The notes beneath the pieces were generated by a model. That model saw only the letters and a list, made by a program, of their open reading frames with translations, was not told the origin of the DNA and did no database searches. Shown here in pieces: positions 1 through 8,154 of a stretch of DNA of 64,000 bases; within the stretch, counting starts at the first letter, position 1; every line of letters starts with the position of its first letter. This DNA is from Nakamurella sp040546275 (GTDB lineage: Bacteria; Actinomycetota; Actinomycetes; Mycobacteriales; Nakamurellaceae). Both the position numbers and the translations under genes were made by a program. The stretch is from positions 62,001 through 126,000 of the forward strand of contig NZ_JBEPNO010000009.1 of assembly GCF_040546275.1 (NCBI RefSeq), read 5' to 3'.

Positions 1-37
1 GTGTTAGTTTGGCAGATCCCCGGCAGGAGGTGCCCCG

Positions 38-610
38 ATGGATCCGCGCGCACGACGGACCCGCGACATGGTCATGGACAAGGCACGCCTGCTGCTGGCC
101 GAACGGGGCGTCGACGGCCTGACCTTCTCGAGTGTCGGCAAGGCTGCAGGCGTCTCCCGGCAGACTCTCTACCGGCACTGGGCGACCCGCGAGCAGCTGA
201 TCAACGACGTGGCCGTCACGATCAACGACCTCGGCTCCGCCCCGACGCCCAACGGCTCCGCGGAGTCGCACCTGCGGGCGTTCCTGATGAGCATGCGCGA
301 CCTCGCCCAGGCGCCCGCCATGGAGAGTGCCGGGACCCAGCTGGTGGCCAACGCGGCGAGTGATGCCGACAGCGCCGGCGTCCTCCGTGACGTGATGGAC
401 GACCGCATCGCGGTGCTGTCCACGGGCTGGGGACCGGTCGGGGACGACGAGTACGCCCTGATGGTCGGGCCTCTGATGTTCCGGATGCTCGTGCTGCGCG
501 GCACCGTCACCGACGAGTTCATCGACACCATCGTGGCCGAGGCCATGATGCGGCGCGTGCCGACGCCCGGCGGCCAATCACTCCTGCCGGTTCAGCCCGT
601 CGTCACGTGA
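38..610 (+). CDS. TetR/AcrR family transcriptional regulator
   Basis: A 190-aa one-component repressor of the TetR family. The N-terminal helix-turn-helix lies at about residues 10-55 and contains VGKAAGVSRQTLYRHW, the typical TetR recognition-helix region. The remainder is a divergent ligand-binding/dimerisation domain with no recognisable ligand signature. AGGAGG at 25-30 stands 7 nt before the ATG and fixes the start. The gene converges on the sortase operon; its last 19 bp overlap the 3' end of a small membrane-protein gene on the other strand. Its target is unknown; the genes it might control lie upstream, outside the window. The family call is secure. Confidence 0.9.
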   Translation: MDPRARRTRDMVMDKARLLLAERGVDGLTFSSVGKAAGVSRQTLYRHWATREQLINDVAVTINDLGSAPTPNGSAESHLRAFLMSMRDLAQAPAMESAGTQLVANAASDADSAGVLRDVMDDRIAVLSTGWGPVGDDEYALMVGPLMFRMLVLRGTVTDEFIDTIVAEAMMRRVPTPGGQSLLPVQPVVT

Positions 611-747
611 TCGAACGGCAGGTACGGCTCGAGCCAGGGGAAGATCACGAAGAACAGCAGCGCGACCACCGCGAGGAACAGGATCAGCACCTCGAGCAGT
701 TTGACCGAGACCGATCCCGGCAGATGACGCCAGATCCAGGTGTACAC
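592..747 (-). CDS. Small conserved-type membrane protein (51 aa) downstream of sortase
   Basis: A GTG-initiated 51-codon reading frame starting 5 nt after the sortase stop codon and ending in TGA at 592-594. It begins V-Y-T-W-I-W-R-H-L-P-G, has one hydrophobic segment at about residues 20-38, and ends in a Trp/Pro-rich stretch (FPWLEPYLPFDHV). I recall proteins of this size and pattern after class E sortases in other actinobacteria; this is memory, not a search. The function is unknown; an accessory of the sortase or the division machinery is a guess. No strong ribosome site is visible, so translation is probably coupled to the sortase gene. It overlaps the end of the TetR gene tail to tail. 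Confidence 0.6.
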   Translation of the reverse strand: MYTWIWRHLPGSVSVKLLEVLILFLAVVALLFFVIFPWLEPYLPFDHVTTG

Positions 748-752
748 GCGGC

Positions 753-1679
753 TCAGCTCTCGTTCAGTTCGGGCGGGGTACCGGCCGACTTCGGGTAGGT
801 CTTGACCAGGACGCCGTGGATGATCATCCGCTGTGCGTCGGAGAACTGCGGGTGGCAGGTGGTCAGCGTGATGAGGCGTTCGGCACCGGCCGGGACGCTC
901 GTCGACTCGACGTGCGGGACCGGGAGGACCTGGGCGTAGTCCGACGGCACGGTGATCTCCCGTCCGAAGGTCTGGGCGTAGGCGCCGGCCTGGGGCGCGA
1001 CCCCCGTGCAGTGGGCGCGCTGGGTGGTGGTCCAGTTCGCCGCCTCGCCCTGCATCGGCAGCACACGGTAGACGTACCAGCTGGTCTCGGTCTCTATCAC
1101 CATCGCGTCACACGAGTTCAACAGACCGAGCTCGTTGAACGGCGAGCCCTTGGAGACCCGGTGGCCTGCCACCGAGAAGTTGCCGGGCTCGCCGGGGTAC
1201 TGGGTGTTCGAGTAGTGGCCGGGCCCGGTGTAGAGGTCCTCGGTCGAGGTGCCCTCGATGATGGTGAAGACGTAGTCGGGCCCGAAACTGGGCACGTAGA
1301 TCTTCGCGAAGCCCTGACCGTCCGGATGGGCGAAGTTCGCCGTCCGGGTGGACGGGTTGGCCACCACGTTGGGGTCCGTGACGGTGATGACCTTGGTACT
1401 GCTGCCGGGCGCGGCACTCGACGTCGCACCGGACGCCGGCGCCGCCGAGAGGAGGGTCGGCGTGCCGGACTGGACCGCGCTGGAGTCGCGTTCCCACTGC
1501 TGGTCGAGGGCCGAGGTGGCCTTGTCCTGCTTCTCCTTGCCGAAGAGGTCGGTCACGTAGACCTCGTAGACGACGAAGAGCAGCACCACCACGCCCGCGG
1601 TGATCAGCGTCTGTCCGATCCCCCGGGCTGCGGTGCGCACCTTGTCCGCCTTCGGCCGGATCGGTGGTACGTCGGTCAT
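753..1679 (-). CDS. srtE: Class E sortase
   Basis: A 308-aa membrane-anchored transpeptidase that would cleave surface proteins at a C-terminal sorting motif and link them to peptidoglycan; class E enzymes usually use LAXTG. The N-terminus is cytoplasmic, with one transmembrane helix at about residues 24-42, followed by a Ser/Thr/Ala-rich linker to about residue 115 and the sortase barrel. The catalytic triad is visible: His173 in SVAGHR, Cys275 in TLTTCHP and Arg284 in SDAQR. The start codon overlaps the stop of the upstream DUF881 gene by 4 nt (ATGA), which shows translational coupling. No LAXTG-type substrate is apparent in this window. Confidence 0.93.
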   Translation of the reverse strand: MTDVPPIRPKADKVRTAARGIGQTLITAGVVVLLFVVYEVYVTDLFGKEKQDKATSALDQQWERDSSAVQSGTPTLLSAAPASGATSSAAPGSSTKVITVTDPNVVANPSTRTANFAHPDGQGFAKIYVPSFGPDYVFTIIEGTSTEDLYTGPGHYSNTQYPGEPGNFSVAGHRVSKGSPFNELGLLNSCDAMVIETETSWYVYRVLPMQGEAANWTTTQRAHCTGVAPQAGAYAQTFGREITVPSDYAQVLPVPHVESTSVPAGAERLITLTTCHPQFSDAQRMIIHGVLVKTYPKSAGTPPELNES

Positions 1680-2404
1680 TTCTTCTCCTGATGTGCTGCT
1701 GTCAAACGGATCAGACCCGCGTAGGCGGGTAGGTTCGCGTCCTTGACGGGGTCGATCTCGAACCCGAGCTGGAACTTCTGGACATAGGTCTGGAACAACG
1801 CGACTCCCGGTTCGGCGTCCAGCGACCTCTCCATCCTGGTCGCGTCACCGATCGCGGTGATGACGAACGGCGGCGAGTAGGTACGGCCCTGCAAGAGGAG
1901 GGTGTTGCCGATGCAGCGCACCGCGGAGGTGGTCACCACGCGTTGGTCCATGATCATCATCGCCTCCGCACCGCCCGCCCACATCGCGTTGACGACGGAC
2001 TGCACGTCCTGTTGGTGCACGACCAGGTCGTCGGGATCGACCCCTGGCGGATAGTTGCCGTCGGAGTTGCGCTGGGCGTCGGACAGCGAGACACGGAGCG
2101 CCGGCCCGTGCACGGCGGTCAGGCCGGCGGGCGCACTCAGCCCGTTCGCGGTCTTGCGAGCCGTCGCGACCTGAGGGGACAGGTCAGAGCCTGCAAGCGC
2201 ATCGATGCTCTGCTGGAGGCCGGCGGCCTTCGCCTCGGCGGTGGCCACCCTGGCACCCGCACCCTGCACGACGACGGAGAGGTCGACCGAACGGTTGCGG
2301 ATGTCCTCGCCGTGCGAGTAGGACCTGGCGGTACCCATCAGCAGGCCGGCCAGCAGGCAGACCGCGACCGAGCCGACCCGCCACGCAGGGGACGCAAGGG
2401 ACAC
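1676..2404 (-). CDS. DUF881 family membrane-anchored protein
   Basis: A 242-aa protein with an N-terminal transmembrane or signal-anchor segment (about residues 8-25) and an extracytoplasmic DUF881 domain, including a heptad-like stretch rich in Ala, Gln and Lys at about 45-75. DUF881 proteins such as mycobacterial Rv0012 sit next to crgA and near pknB/trpG; their biochemical role is unknown. Here the gene is first in an operon with the sortase and is divergent from crgA across about 157 bp, the same neighbourhood as in Mycobacterium. The TM-plus-DUF881 layout and gene order support the family call. Confidence 0.85.
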   Translation of the reverse strand: MSLASPAWRVGSVAVCLLAGLLMGTARSYSHGEDIRNRSVDLSVVVQGAGARVATAEAKAAGLQQSIDALAGSDLSPQVATARKTANGLSAPAGLTAVHGPALRVSLSDAQRNSDGNYPPGVDPDDLVVHQQDVQSVVNAMWAGGAEAMMIMDQRVVTTSAVRCIGNTLLLQGRTYSPPFVITAIGDATRMERSLDAEPGVALFQTYVQKFQLGFEIDPVKDANLPAYAGLIRLTAAHQEKK

Positions 2405-2561
2405 GCGGAACGTCCACCCTCCTGCTGTTGCAACTGGTACCCGGCCGCCGGCAAATCAGATCGGTGCCGATTCGGGTGTGGCCGCGGATTCGCGCCGACA
2501 ACGTAGGCTATAAGCAGAGATGTACGGTCCCGGTTACCCGATGTGAGCAGCGAGGAACGAC

Positions 2562-2849
2562 GTGCCCAAGTCCAAGGTCCGCAAGAAGGTCGCCGTGTCG
2601 ACGGCCAATTCGTCGGCGCAGGCGAACACCAATTCCTTCACCACGACCAGGGTCAAGGTGTCCGGTCCATCGGGGCCGATCTACATCGGGATCATGCTTG
2701 GCCTGATGGTGCTGGGGCTCCTGTGGCTGGTGGTGTTCTACCTCTGGGGCAAGGACATCCCGTTCATGGACTCCCTCGGCAACTGGAACTTCGCGGTCGG
2801 CTTCGCGTTGATGATCGGCGGCCTGCTGATGACCATGCGGTGGCGCTGA
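2562..2849 (+). CDS. crgA: Cell division protein CrgA
   Basis: A 95-aa divisome membrane protein. It starts at a GTG with GAGGA 6 nt upstream. The N-terminus is basic (PKSKVRKK), followed by a polar linker and two transmembrane helices at about residues 45-67 and 75-92, joined by the short loop YLWGKDIPFMDSLGNWN. CrgA interacts with FtsZ, FtsQ and PBPs and coordinates septal growth in actinobacteria. Size, topology and location beside DUF881 and the PH-domain/cyclophilin genes all match the family. Confidence 0.93.
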   Translation: MPKSKVRKKVAVSTANSSAQANTNSFTTTRVKVSGPSGPIYIGIMLGLMVLGLLWLVVFYLWGKDIPFMDSLGNWNFAVGFALMIGGLLMTMRWR

Positions 2850-2949
2850 TCTGCGGCGATGCTCCCTCATCGTTGGGCTGTCGTTCATCGGTCGTTCAGT
2901 CCGATGACGTCGGCCGGACACCGAACGACAAGCTTGTGATTCATCCCCA

Positions 2950-3411
2950 ATGTGGACAACCGCTGTGAACAACTCTTCTGGGAGCGGCTCTTTCGGGAGC
3001 AACCTCCAGGTGTGGGGCGTCCGCTCGCTGATCCCCGCCATCGGTGGGTTGCTGTGCCTGGCGTTCGCCGGCTGGCTGATCGTCGCCGGCTCCCCCGAGG
3101 ACCGGCTGGTCGCCGGCGCCGGTGTCTGCGTCAGCGCGATCGCCTCGGCCATCCTGCTGACGATGCGGCAACGGCTGATCGCCGATGACGACGGCTTCAC
3201 CCTGCGCGGCCCGGTCGGCGCCCGTCACGTCACCTGGGGCCAGGTGGTGGCGATCAGCTCCCCGACCCGGCGACGGCGAGGTCTCGCATCCACCTCCGTC
3301 GAGCTCGATCTCGACGACGACGGCCTGATCGTTCTGGGCAAGACGGAGTTGGGCGCCGACCCGGTCGATGTCGCACAAGACCTACGCCAGTGGTGGACCG
3401 CCGGCCGTTGA
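2950..3411 (+). CDS. PH domain-containing membrane protein (Rv0010c-like)
   Basis: A 153-aa protein with two adjacent hydrophobic helices at about residues 28-48 and 54-72, followed by a bacterial PH-like beta domain (residues 75-150, starting RLIADDDGFTLRGPVG). Such proteins lie between crgA and ppiA in mycobacteria, and this gene holds the equivalent place. Function is unknown; membrane-associated scaffolding is plausible. The ATG at 2950 has no clear ribosome site, and the GTG at 2965 is an alternative start. The gene ends 21 bp from the end of the convergent rhomboid gene. Confidence 0.72.
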   Translation: MWTTAVNNSSGSGSFGSNLQVWGVRSLIPAIGGLLCLAFAGWLIVAGSPEDRLVAGAGVCVSAIASAILLTMRQRLIADDDGFTLRGPVGARHVTWGQVVAISSPTRRRRGLASTSVELDLDDDGLIVLGKTELGADPVDVAQDLRQWWTAGR

Positions 3412-3432
3412 GCCGCACGGACCCGACACCGC

Positions 3433-4416
3433 TCAGGTGCAGTCGACGAAGTATCCCGCAGGGTCGATCCCGCAGTAATGGGTCAGTTGGGTGTCACGGA
3501 CGATCACGACCAAGACGATCAGGACAAACACCAGGACTACTGTTCCGACCTGGATCTGCGTGCGTCTCGACTGCGGCGCATAGACGAACGCTGCCGTCAC
3601 CACAGCTCCGACGACGAGTCCACCGATGTGGCCCTGCCAGGAGATACCACTGACTTGAAAACTGAGAAACAGATTGAGCGCCAACACGAACAGCAGCTGG
3701 CGCATGTCGTACTTGAATCGTTTGAACGCAACAGCCAGCCCACCGAGCACACCGAAGATTGCTCCCGAGGCGCCGGCGACCGGAGCGAACTGTTCCGACA
3801 GAAGCATCACGGCTGCAGCCCCGCCCAGAAGGGACAGCAGGTAGACCGCCAGGAAGCGACTACGACCCAGAATCCGTTCCAGCCCGACGCCGACGAAGTA
3901 CAGCGACAGCATGTTGAGCCCGATGTGGATCACCGACAGGTGCAGGAACCCGCTGCTCAGCAATCTCCACCACTGGCCACCAGCGACCACGGCCGGAACA
4001 AGGCTTCCATCGCGAAAGACGACGGAGCCGGTCATGTCGACACCAGACTTCGCCTGGATCGCGGTGATCAGGAAGACCAGGACGTTGAGACCGATCAGCA
4101 CGAAGGTCACGATCGGACGCTGGCCGACGGGCGCACCGGTGACGGTCCGGACGCTGCGTTGGGCGGCCTGGCCCTCGGCAACGCAGGCGCGGCAATGGAA
4201 ACCGACACTCGCCTGGGTCAGGCACTCCGGGCAGGCCGGGCGCCCACATCGCGTGCAATGCAGTCCGGTGGCGCGATCCGGATGGAACGCACACATCTCC
4301 TGCCGGGGCTGGCCCGAGTACTGCCCCGGCTGGACCGGATAGCTCGGCCCGGGATACCCCGGCTGGCCGGGACCCGACTGGGGGTCCTGGCCGGCCGGGG
4401 GCATGGGGGTCGTCAT
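3433..4416 (-). CDS. Rhomboid family intramembrane serine protease with N-terminal zinc-binding domain
   Basis: A 327-aa protein. Residues 1-35 are Pro/Gly/Gln-rich. A B-box-like zinc-binding segment follows, with paired Cys and a His (CAFHPDR, CTRCGRPACPEC, CRAC). From about residue 105 come six or more transmembrane helices of the rhomboid fold. The catalytic pair is visible as Ser in GASGAIFG and His in GHIGG, with HIGLNM in TM2. Rhomboids cleave transmembrane substrates within the bilayer; the substrate here is unknown. The gene follows the cyclophilin gene on the same strand with a 61-bp gap, as in other actinobacteria. Confidence 0.9.
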   Translation of the reverse strand: MTTPMPPAGQDPQSGPGQPGYPGPSYPVQPGQYSGQPRQEMCAFHPDRATGLHCTRCGRPACPECLTQASVGFHCRACVAEGQAAQRSVRTVTGAPVGQRPIVTFVLIGLNVLVFLITAIQAKSGVDMTGSVVFRDGSLVPAVVAGGQWWRLLSSGFLHLSVIHIGLNMLSLYFVGVGLERILGRSRFLAVYLLSLLGGAAAVMLLSEQFAPVAGASGAIFGVLGGLAVAFKRFKYDMRQLLFVLALNLFLSFQVSGISWQGHIGGLVVGAVVTAAFVYAPQSRRTQIQVGTVVLVFVLIVLVVIVRDTQLTHYCGIDPAGYFVDCT

Positions 4417-4477
4417 CTGGTCACGCTGCTCATGTGGTCGTACCGTTCATCTGGTCGTACCTGGTACCGACAAGGCC

Positions 4478-5008
4478 TCAGGCCTGGTCTGCGCCTTCGA
4501 CCGTGATCGAGTTGATCACGACGTCCTCGGACGGGCGGTCGAAGCGGTCGGTGGCGGTGGTGCCGATGGCGTCCACGACCGCGCGGGACTCCGCGTCGGC
4601 CACCTCGCCGAAGATGGTGTGCTTGTTGTTGAGGTGCGGCGTCTTGCCCAGGGTGATGAAGAACTGCGATCCGTTGGTGCCAGGACCGGCGTTCGCCATG
4701 GCCAGCAGGTACGGCTTGCTGAAACCGAGGCCCGAGAAGAACTCGTCGCCGAAGGTGTAGCCGGGGCCCCCGCGGCCGGTGCCCGTCGGGTCGCCGCCCT
4801 GGATCATGAATCCTGGAATGACGCGGTGGAAGATCGCCGAATCGTAGAACGGTCCCGTGTCGGTGCCGGTGGCGTTCTTGCCGGTGTACTTACCGGTCCC
4901 GTCGGCCAGACCGACGAAGTTGGCCACCGTCTTCGGGGCCTCCGTCGGCAGTAGCTGGATCCGGATGTCGCCACGGTTGGTGTGCAGGGTTGCGTAGAGG
5001 TCAGTCAC
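4478..5008 (-). CDS. ppiA: Peptidyl-prolyl cis-trans isomerase, cyclophilin type
   Basis: A cytoplasmic cyclophilin (176 aa from the chosen start) that catalyses proline isomerisation. The core is clear: FHRVIPGFMIQGGDPTGTG with the catalytic Arg, then MANAGPGTNGSQFFIT and TPHLNNKHTIFGEV. I chose the GTG at 5008 because AGGA lies 8 nt upstream. An in-frame ATG at 5017 has AGG directly against it, and a longer frame to 5143 adds a low-complexity extension that cyclophilins lack. The neighbours (PH protein, crgA) reproduce the mycobacterial ppiA locus. Confidence 0.92.
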   Translation of the reverse strand: MTDLYATLHTNRGDIRIQLLPTEAPKTVANFVGLADGTGKYTGKNATGTDTGPFYDSAIFHRVIPGFMIQGGDPTGTGRGGPGYTFGDEFFSGLGFSKPYLLAMANAGPGTNGSQFFITLGKTPHLNNKHTIFGEVADAESRAVVDAIGTTATDRFDRPSEDVVINSITVEGADQA

Positions 5009-5155
5009 GGTCCCCATCCTGCCACGGCCTATCGACGCTGCTGGTGCTGGACCGCGTGCACACGAGCCGGACTGTGGACGACCCATCCGCACGCTCCTGA
5101 CGATCGTGGACCATCGCGTCGACCTACCACGCGAATCGGCCACTCGCGGCCCTGG

Positions 5156-5983
5156 TCAGCCCTGTGCGCCGCCGCAGTAGTCGGGGGTCGGGCCGGTTTC
5201 CAGCTTCAGCGCGTAGATCGCGCAGACCGCCATCACCCTGGCCTTGATCGAGGGGCTCTCGTTCTCGGTGGCCACCACCGCGATGTTCCCCTTGGACACC
5301 GCGTAGGTCGACCCCGCCGACGAGTCCTGCGTCATCTGGCCGGGGGTCGTCATCGAACCGCCGTTCCAGCCGGCCGGCTGCGAGGCCGGTTGGGAGCCGG
5401 CCACCGGGACGTGCTGGTCCACCGCGGCGATCGCCTGCTGCGGGGTCGCCGCCCGGATGATCCGGACGCTGCCCATCAGGCCGCCGTCGGACCGATAGAA
5501 GACGCACATCGGATGCGGCTGGAGATCGACGATCTGCGTCTGGCCGTGATGCTGCCCGGTGATGTCGGAGACGACGTCGGCGTCCAGGTACGGGCAGTCA
5601 CCAACCACCGCGGCCGGGTCGGTGGTGGCCTTCGGGGCGCTGGCGACTACCGTTATCCCCGGCTGCGTCTTCGTGACCGTCGAGGTGACGGCGCTGGGGG
5701 TGGTGAACTCGGGGTCGGAGGTGCTGGCCGCGGCGGTGCTCGGCGGGGTGGTGCGCGCGGAACTGGTGAGCGCGGAACTGGTGAGCGCAATGGTGGGGTT
5801 CGGTGAGCCAGTCGATGCCGCGCCGGCAGGAGTCGCTGATACGGTCCCCGGTGCGGGGGCGGCGGTCGACGCCGAGGTGCAGCCGGTCAGGAGCGCCGTC
5901 AGGACAAGACCCGTCGCCACCAGACCCATCGCCACCAGGCCAGAGCCGGAACGGTCACGGGCAGAACTCCGATCGGACATCAC
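5156..5983 (-). CDS. DUF2020-type secreted lipoprotein
   Basis: A 275-aa protein with a signal peptide ending in the lipobox LLTGC (Cys at about 35), a long Ser/Thr/Ala/Pro linker to about residue 125, and a C-terminal globular domain beginning DCPYLDADVV. That domain has four cysteines and the segments MCVFYRSDGG and TYAVSKGNIAVV, typical of actinobacterial DUF2020 proteins. The function is unknown; it should be anchored on the outer face of the membrane. It lies just upstream of ppiA on the same strand with a gap of about 150 bp. The start could be either of two consecutive ATGs at 5983/5980. Confidence 0.72.
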   Translation of the reverse strand: MMSDRSSARDRSGSGLVAMGLVATGLVLTALLTGCTSASTAAPAPGTVSATPAGAASTGSPNPTIALTSSALTSSARTTPPSTAAASTSDPEFTTPSAVTSTVTKTQPGITVVASAPKATTDPAAVVGDCPYLDADVVSDITGQHHGQTQIVDLQPHPMCVFYRSDGGLMGSVRIIRAATPQQAIAAVDQHVPVAGSQPASQPAGWNGGSMTTPGQMTQDSSAGSTYAVSKGNIAVVATENESPSIKARVMAVCAIYALKLETGPTPDYCGGAQG

Positions 5984-6098
5984 CGGACGACGCTAACCGG
6001 CTCCTCATGAGCTCCCCGTGTGGGCCGATGTCCAGCCGGTAACATTGGGAGGTGTTCGGCGGGTCAATGGGTCCGCCCCCGATGGTCAGGAGTTCTCC

Positions 6099-6503
6099 GT
6101 GGTGGTGACGCAGCGCCGCAACACTTCTCAGCGCGCGATCATCACGCAGCTGCTGGCCGGGACCGACGAGTTCGTCTCTGCCCAGCATCTCCACGCCGCT
6201 CTCCGCACCTCCGGTTCGACGGTCGGGCTGGCCACCGTCTATCGCGCGCTGCAGGAGATGGCAACGGGGGGCGACCTCGACGTCGTCCGCAACGAGACCG
6301 GCGAGGTGCTCTACCGCCAGTGCGAGCAGCCCTCGCACCACCACCACCTGGTGTGCCGGACCTGTGGCCTGACCCAGGAGGTCGCCGCCCCCGGCGTGGA
6401 GAAGTGGGCAAGGGCCGTCGCCGAGCAGTACGGGTACGTGGACCTCGATCATCAGGTCGAACTCTTCGGCGTCTGCGCCGGCTGCGCCGCCAAGCGCGCC
6501 TGA
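6099..6503 (+). CDS. zur: Fur family transcriptional regulator, Zur/FurB type
   Basis: A 134-aa metal-responsive repressor. A winged-helix domain (residues 1-80, with STVGLATVYRALQEM as recognition region) is followed by a dimerisation/metal domain with SHHHHLVCRTCG and CAGC. The two CxxC pairs form the structural zinc site; the His cluster resembles FurB/Zur more than Fur or PerR. I chose GTG 6099, first of three consecutive GTGs, because CAGGAG at 6087-6092 is 6 nt upstream. A longer in-frame start at 6018 lacks a ribosome site. Likely targets would be zinc uptake genes, but none is seen nearby. Confidence 0.87.
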   Translation: MVVTQRRNTSQRAIITQLLAGTDEFVSAQHLHAALRTSGSTVGLATVYRALQEMATGGDLDVVRNETGEVLYRQCEQPSHHHHLVCRTCGLTQEVAAPGVEKWARAVAEQYGYVDLDHQVELFGVCAGCAAKRA

Positions 6504-6606
6504 AAGCTTCCCCTTGGAGCAGGCGTCAGGATCACGTAAGACCTCCCGGCCGCAATAACGGCCACCGGGCGCTGACACTGGAGCAACATCCCCCAGGAGG
6601 CGCTCC

Positions 6607-8046
6607 ATGCTGTTGCTGATCGCGATCGGCCTGCTCGCTGGTGTGATCACGGGCGTCTCGCCGTGCGTCCTGCCGGTGCTTCCGGTGCTGTTCTTCGCCG
6701 GCGGCAGCACGCAGGTCGAACCGGGCCGGAAGCGAGCCGGCCTGCGGCGTTCCGCCCTCGTCATCGCCGGGGTGGTGGTCAGCTTCTCCGTGCTCACCCT
6801 GCTCGGCACGACGATCCTGCGCGCAGTGGGCCTTCCCCTGGACTTCCTGCGGTGGGCCGGACTGGTGGTCCTGGTGCTCGTCGGCCTCGGACTGATCTTC
6901 CCGCGGCTGGAGGATCGGCTCCAGCGCCCGTTCCGGAATCTGCCGAAAGCGTTCAGCCGCAACGACTCCCGCCGAGGCAGTGGGTTCGTCCTCGGACTGG
7001 CCGTCGGTACCTTGTACGTGCCGTGCGCAGGACCGGTGCTCGCGGCGATCAGCATCGCCGGTTCCAGCGGGCAGATCAGCGGCGGCATCGCCGCGCTGAC
7101 GATCGCCTTCTCCGTCGGCGTCGCCATTCCGCTCTTCGCATTCGCGATGGCCGGTGCCGGGATCTCGCAGCGGCTGGCTGCCTTCCGCCGCCGCAGCCGA
7201 AACTTCCGTGTCGCGGGCGGCACGGTGATGGTGCTGCTCGCCGTCGCACTGACCTTCGACCTGACCGATGGTCTGCAGCGCATCGTCCCCGCGTACACCC
7301 AGGCCCTGCAGGACGAGGTGGAGAACAATCCGGCGGCGCAGCAGGCCCTGGCCGGGTTGACGGCCCGGACGCCGACCTTGGCGGCGACACCCGCGCCGGC
7401 GCCCGCGACCCGGACCGCATCCACGCAGCCGCCCGCGAGCGGGACCGCACCCACGCAGGCGCCCGCCAGCGGGGCCGCACCCTCGCGGGCAGCCCGGGCG
7501 TCCGGACCGGTCGTCACCTGCGTGTCGCACGCGACCACCCTGGCCAACTGCGGCAGGGCGCCGCAGTTCACCGGGATCTCGACCTGGCTGAACACCCCGC
7601 AGGACAGGCCCGTCACGCTCGCGTCCATGTCGGGTCATGTCGTGCTGGTCAACTTCTGGACGTTCTCCTGCATCAACTGCCAGCGGGCGCTGCCGTATGT
7701 CAAGGCCTGGTACGCCCGGTATCACGCGAGCGGCCTCGACATCGTCGGCATCCACACCCCGGAGTTCTCCTACGAGCACGAGCTGGGCAACGTCCGGGAT
7801 GCGGTCGGGAGCGACGGGGTGCTCTACCCGGTCGGGCTCGACAACAGCAGCGCCACCTGGCGCGCCTACGACAACTCCTACTGGCCGGCCGAATACCTCG
7901 TCGACGCGCAGGGTGTGCTGCGTCACGTGGTCTACGGGGAGGGTGGGTACGCGGACAGCGAAGCCCTGATCAGGGCGTTGCTGCGCTCGCAGAACCCGGC
8001 GGTGGTGCTGCCGCCACCGACGGACCCCGCGGTCCCGGTCGGCTGA
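6607..8046 (+). CDS. dipZ: DipZ-type fusion: CcdA/DsbD transmembrane domain plus thioredoxin-like domain
   Basis: A 479-aa membrane protein that moves reducing equivalents across the membrane to an extracytoplasmic thioredoxin fold, for thiol maintenance or cytochrome c maturation. Residues 1-225 form the CcdA core with its paired cysteines: Cys20 in SPCVLP and Cys140 in VPCAGP. Residues 245-300 are a low-complexity Ala/Pro/Thr linker with near-repeats of PASGTAPTQA. Residues 305-470 form a redoxin domain with the C355-I-N-C358 active site. A classical DipZ C-terminal carbohydrate-binding-like domain appears to be missing, so this is a short form. CAGGAGG lies 7 nt before the ATG. Confidence 0.87.
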   Translation: MLLLIAIGLLAGVITGVSPCVLPVLPVLFFAGGSTQVEPGRKRAGLRRSALVIAGVVVSFSVLTLLGTTILRAVGLPLDFLRWAGLVVLVLVGLGLIFPRLEDRLQRPFRNLPKAFSRNDSRRGSGFVLGLAVGTLYVPCAGPVLAAISIAGSSGQISGGIAALTIAFSVGVAIPLFAFAMAGAGISQRLAAFRRRSRNFRVAGGTVMVLLAVALTFDLTDGLQRIVPAYTQALQDEVENNPAAQQALAGLTARTPTLAATPAPAPATRTASTQPPASGTAPTQAPASGAAPSRAARASGPVVTCVSHATTLANCGRAPQFTGISTWLNTPQDRPVTLASMSGHVVLVNFWTFSCINCQRALPYVKAWYARYHASGLDIVGIHTPEFSYEHELGNVRDAVGSDGVLYPVGLDNSSATWRAYDNSYWPAEYLVDAQGVLRHVVYGEGGYADSEALIRALLRSQNPAVVLPPPTDPAVPVG

Positions 8047-8086
8047 GGCGGGTCGGTCCACACCGACCACACCCACTGCGGGCGAT

Positions 8087-8154
8087 ACTGAGGTGCCTTC
8101 GACCCGACAGGCGCACCCAGCACCCGGCACGCCCAGCACCCGGAGGACCAGCAG
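8087..8154 (+). repeat. Short direct repeat in P450 leader
   Basis: The stretch before the P450 gene holds two copies of CCCAGCACCCGG separated by a few bases, within C-rich sequence. The second copy runs into the GGAGG ribosome site. It could be a regulator half-site pair or simple low complexity; the sequence does not decide. Confidence 0.35.

Noticed and set aside
6548..6580. Hairpin GGCCG-CAATAA-CGGCC between zur and dipZ as terminator
   Set aside because: The stem has only 5 perfect pairs and is not followed by T residues.
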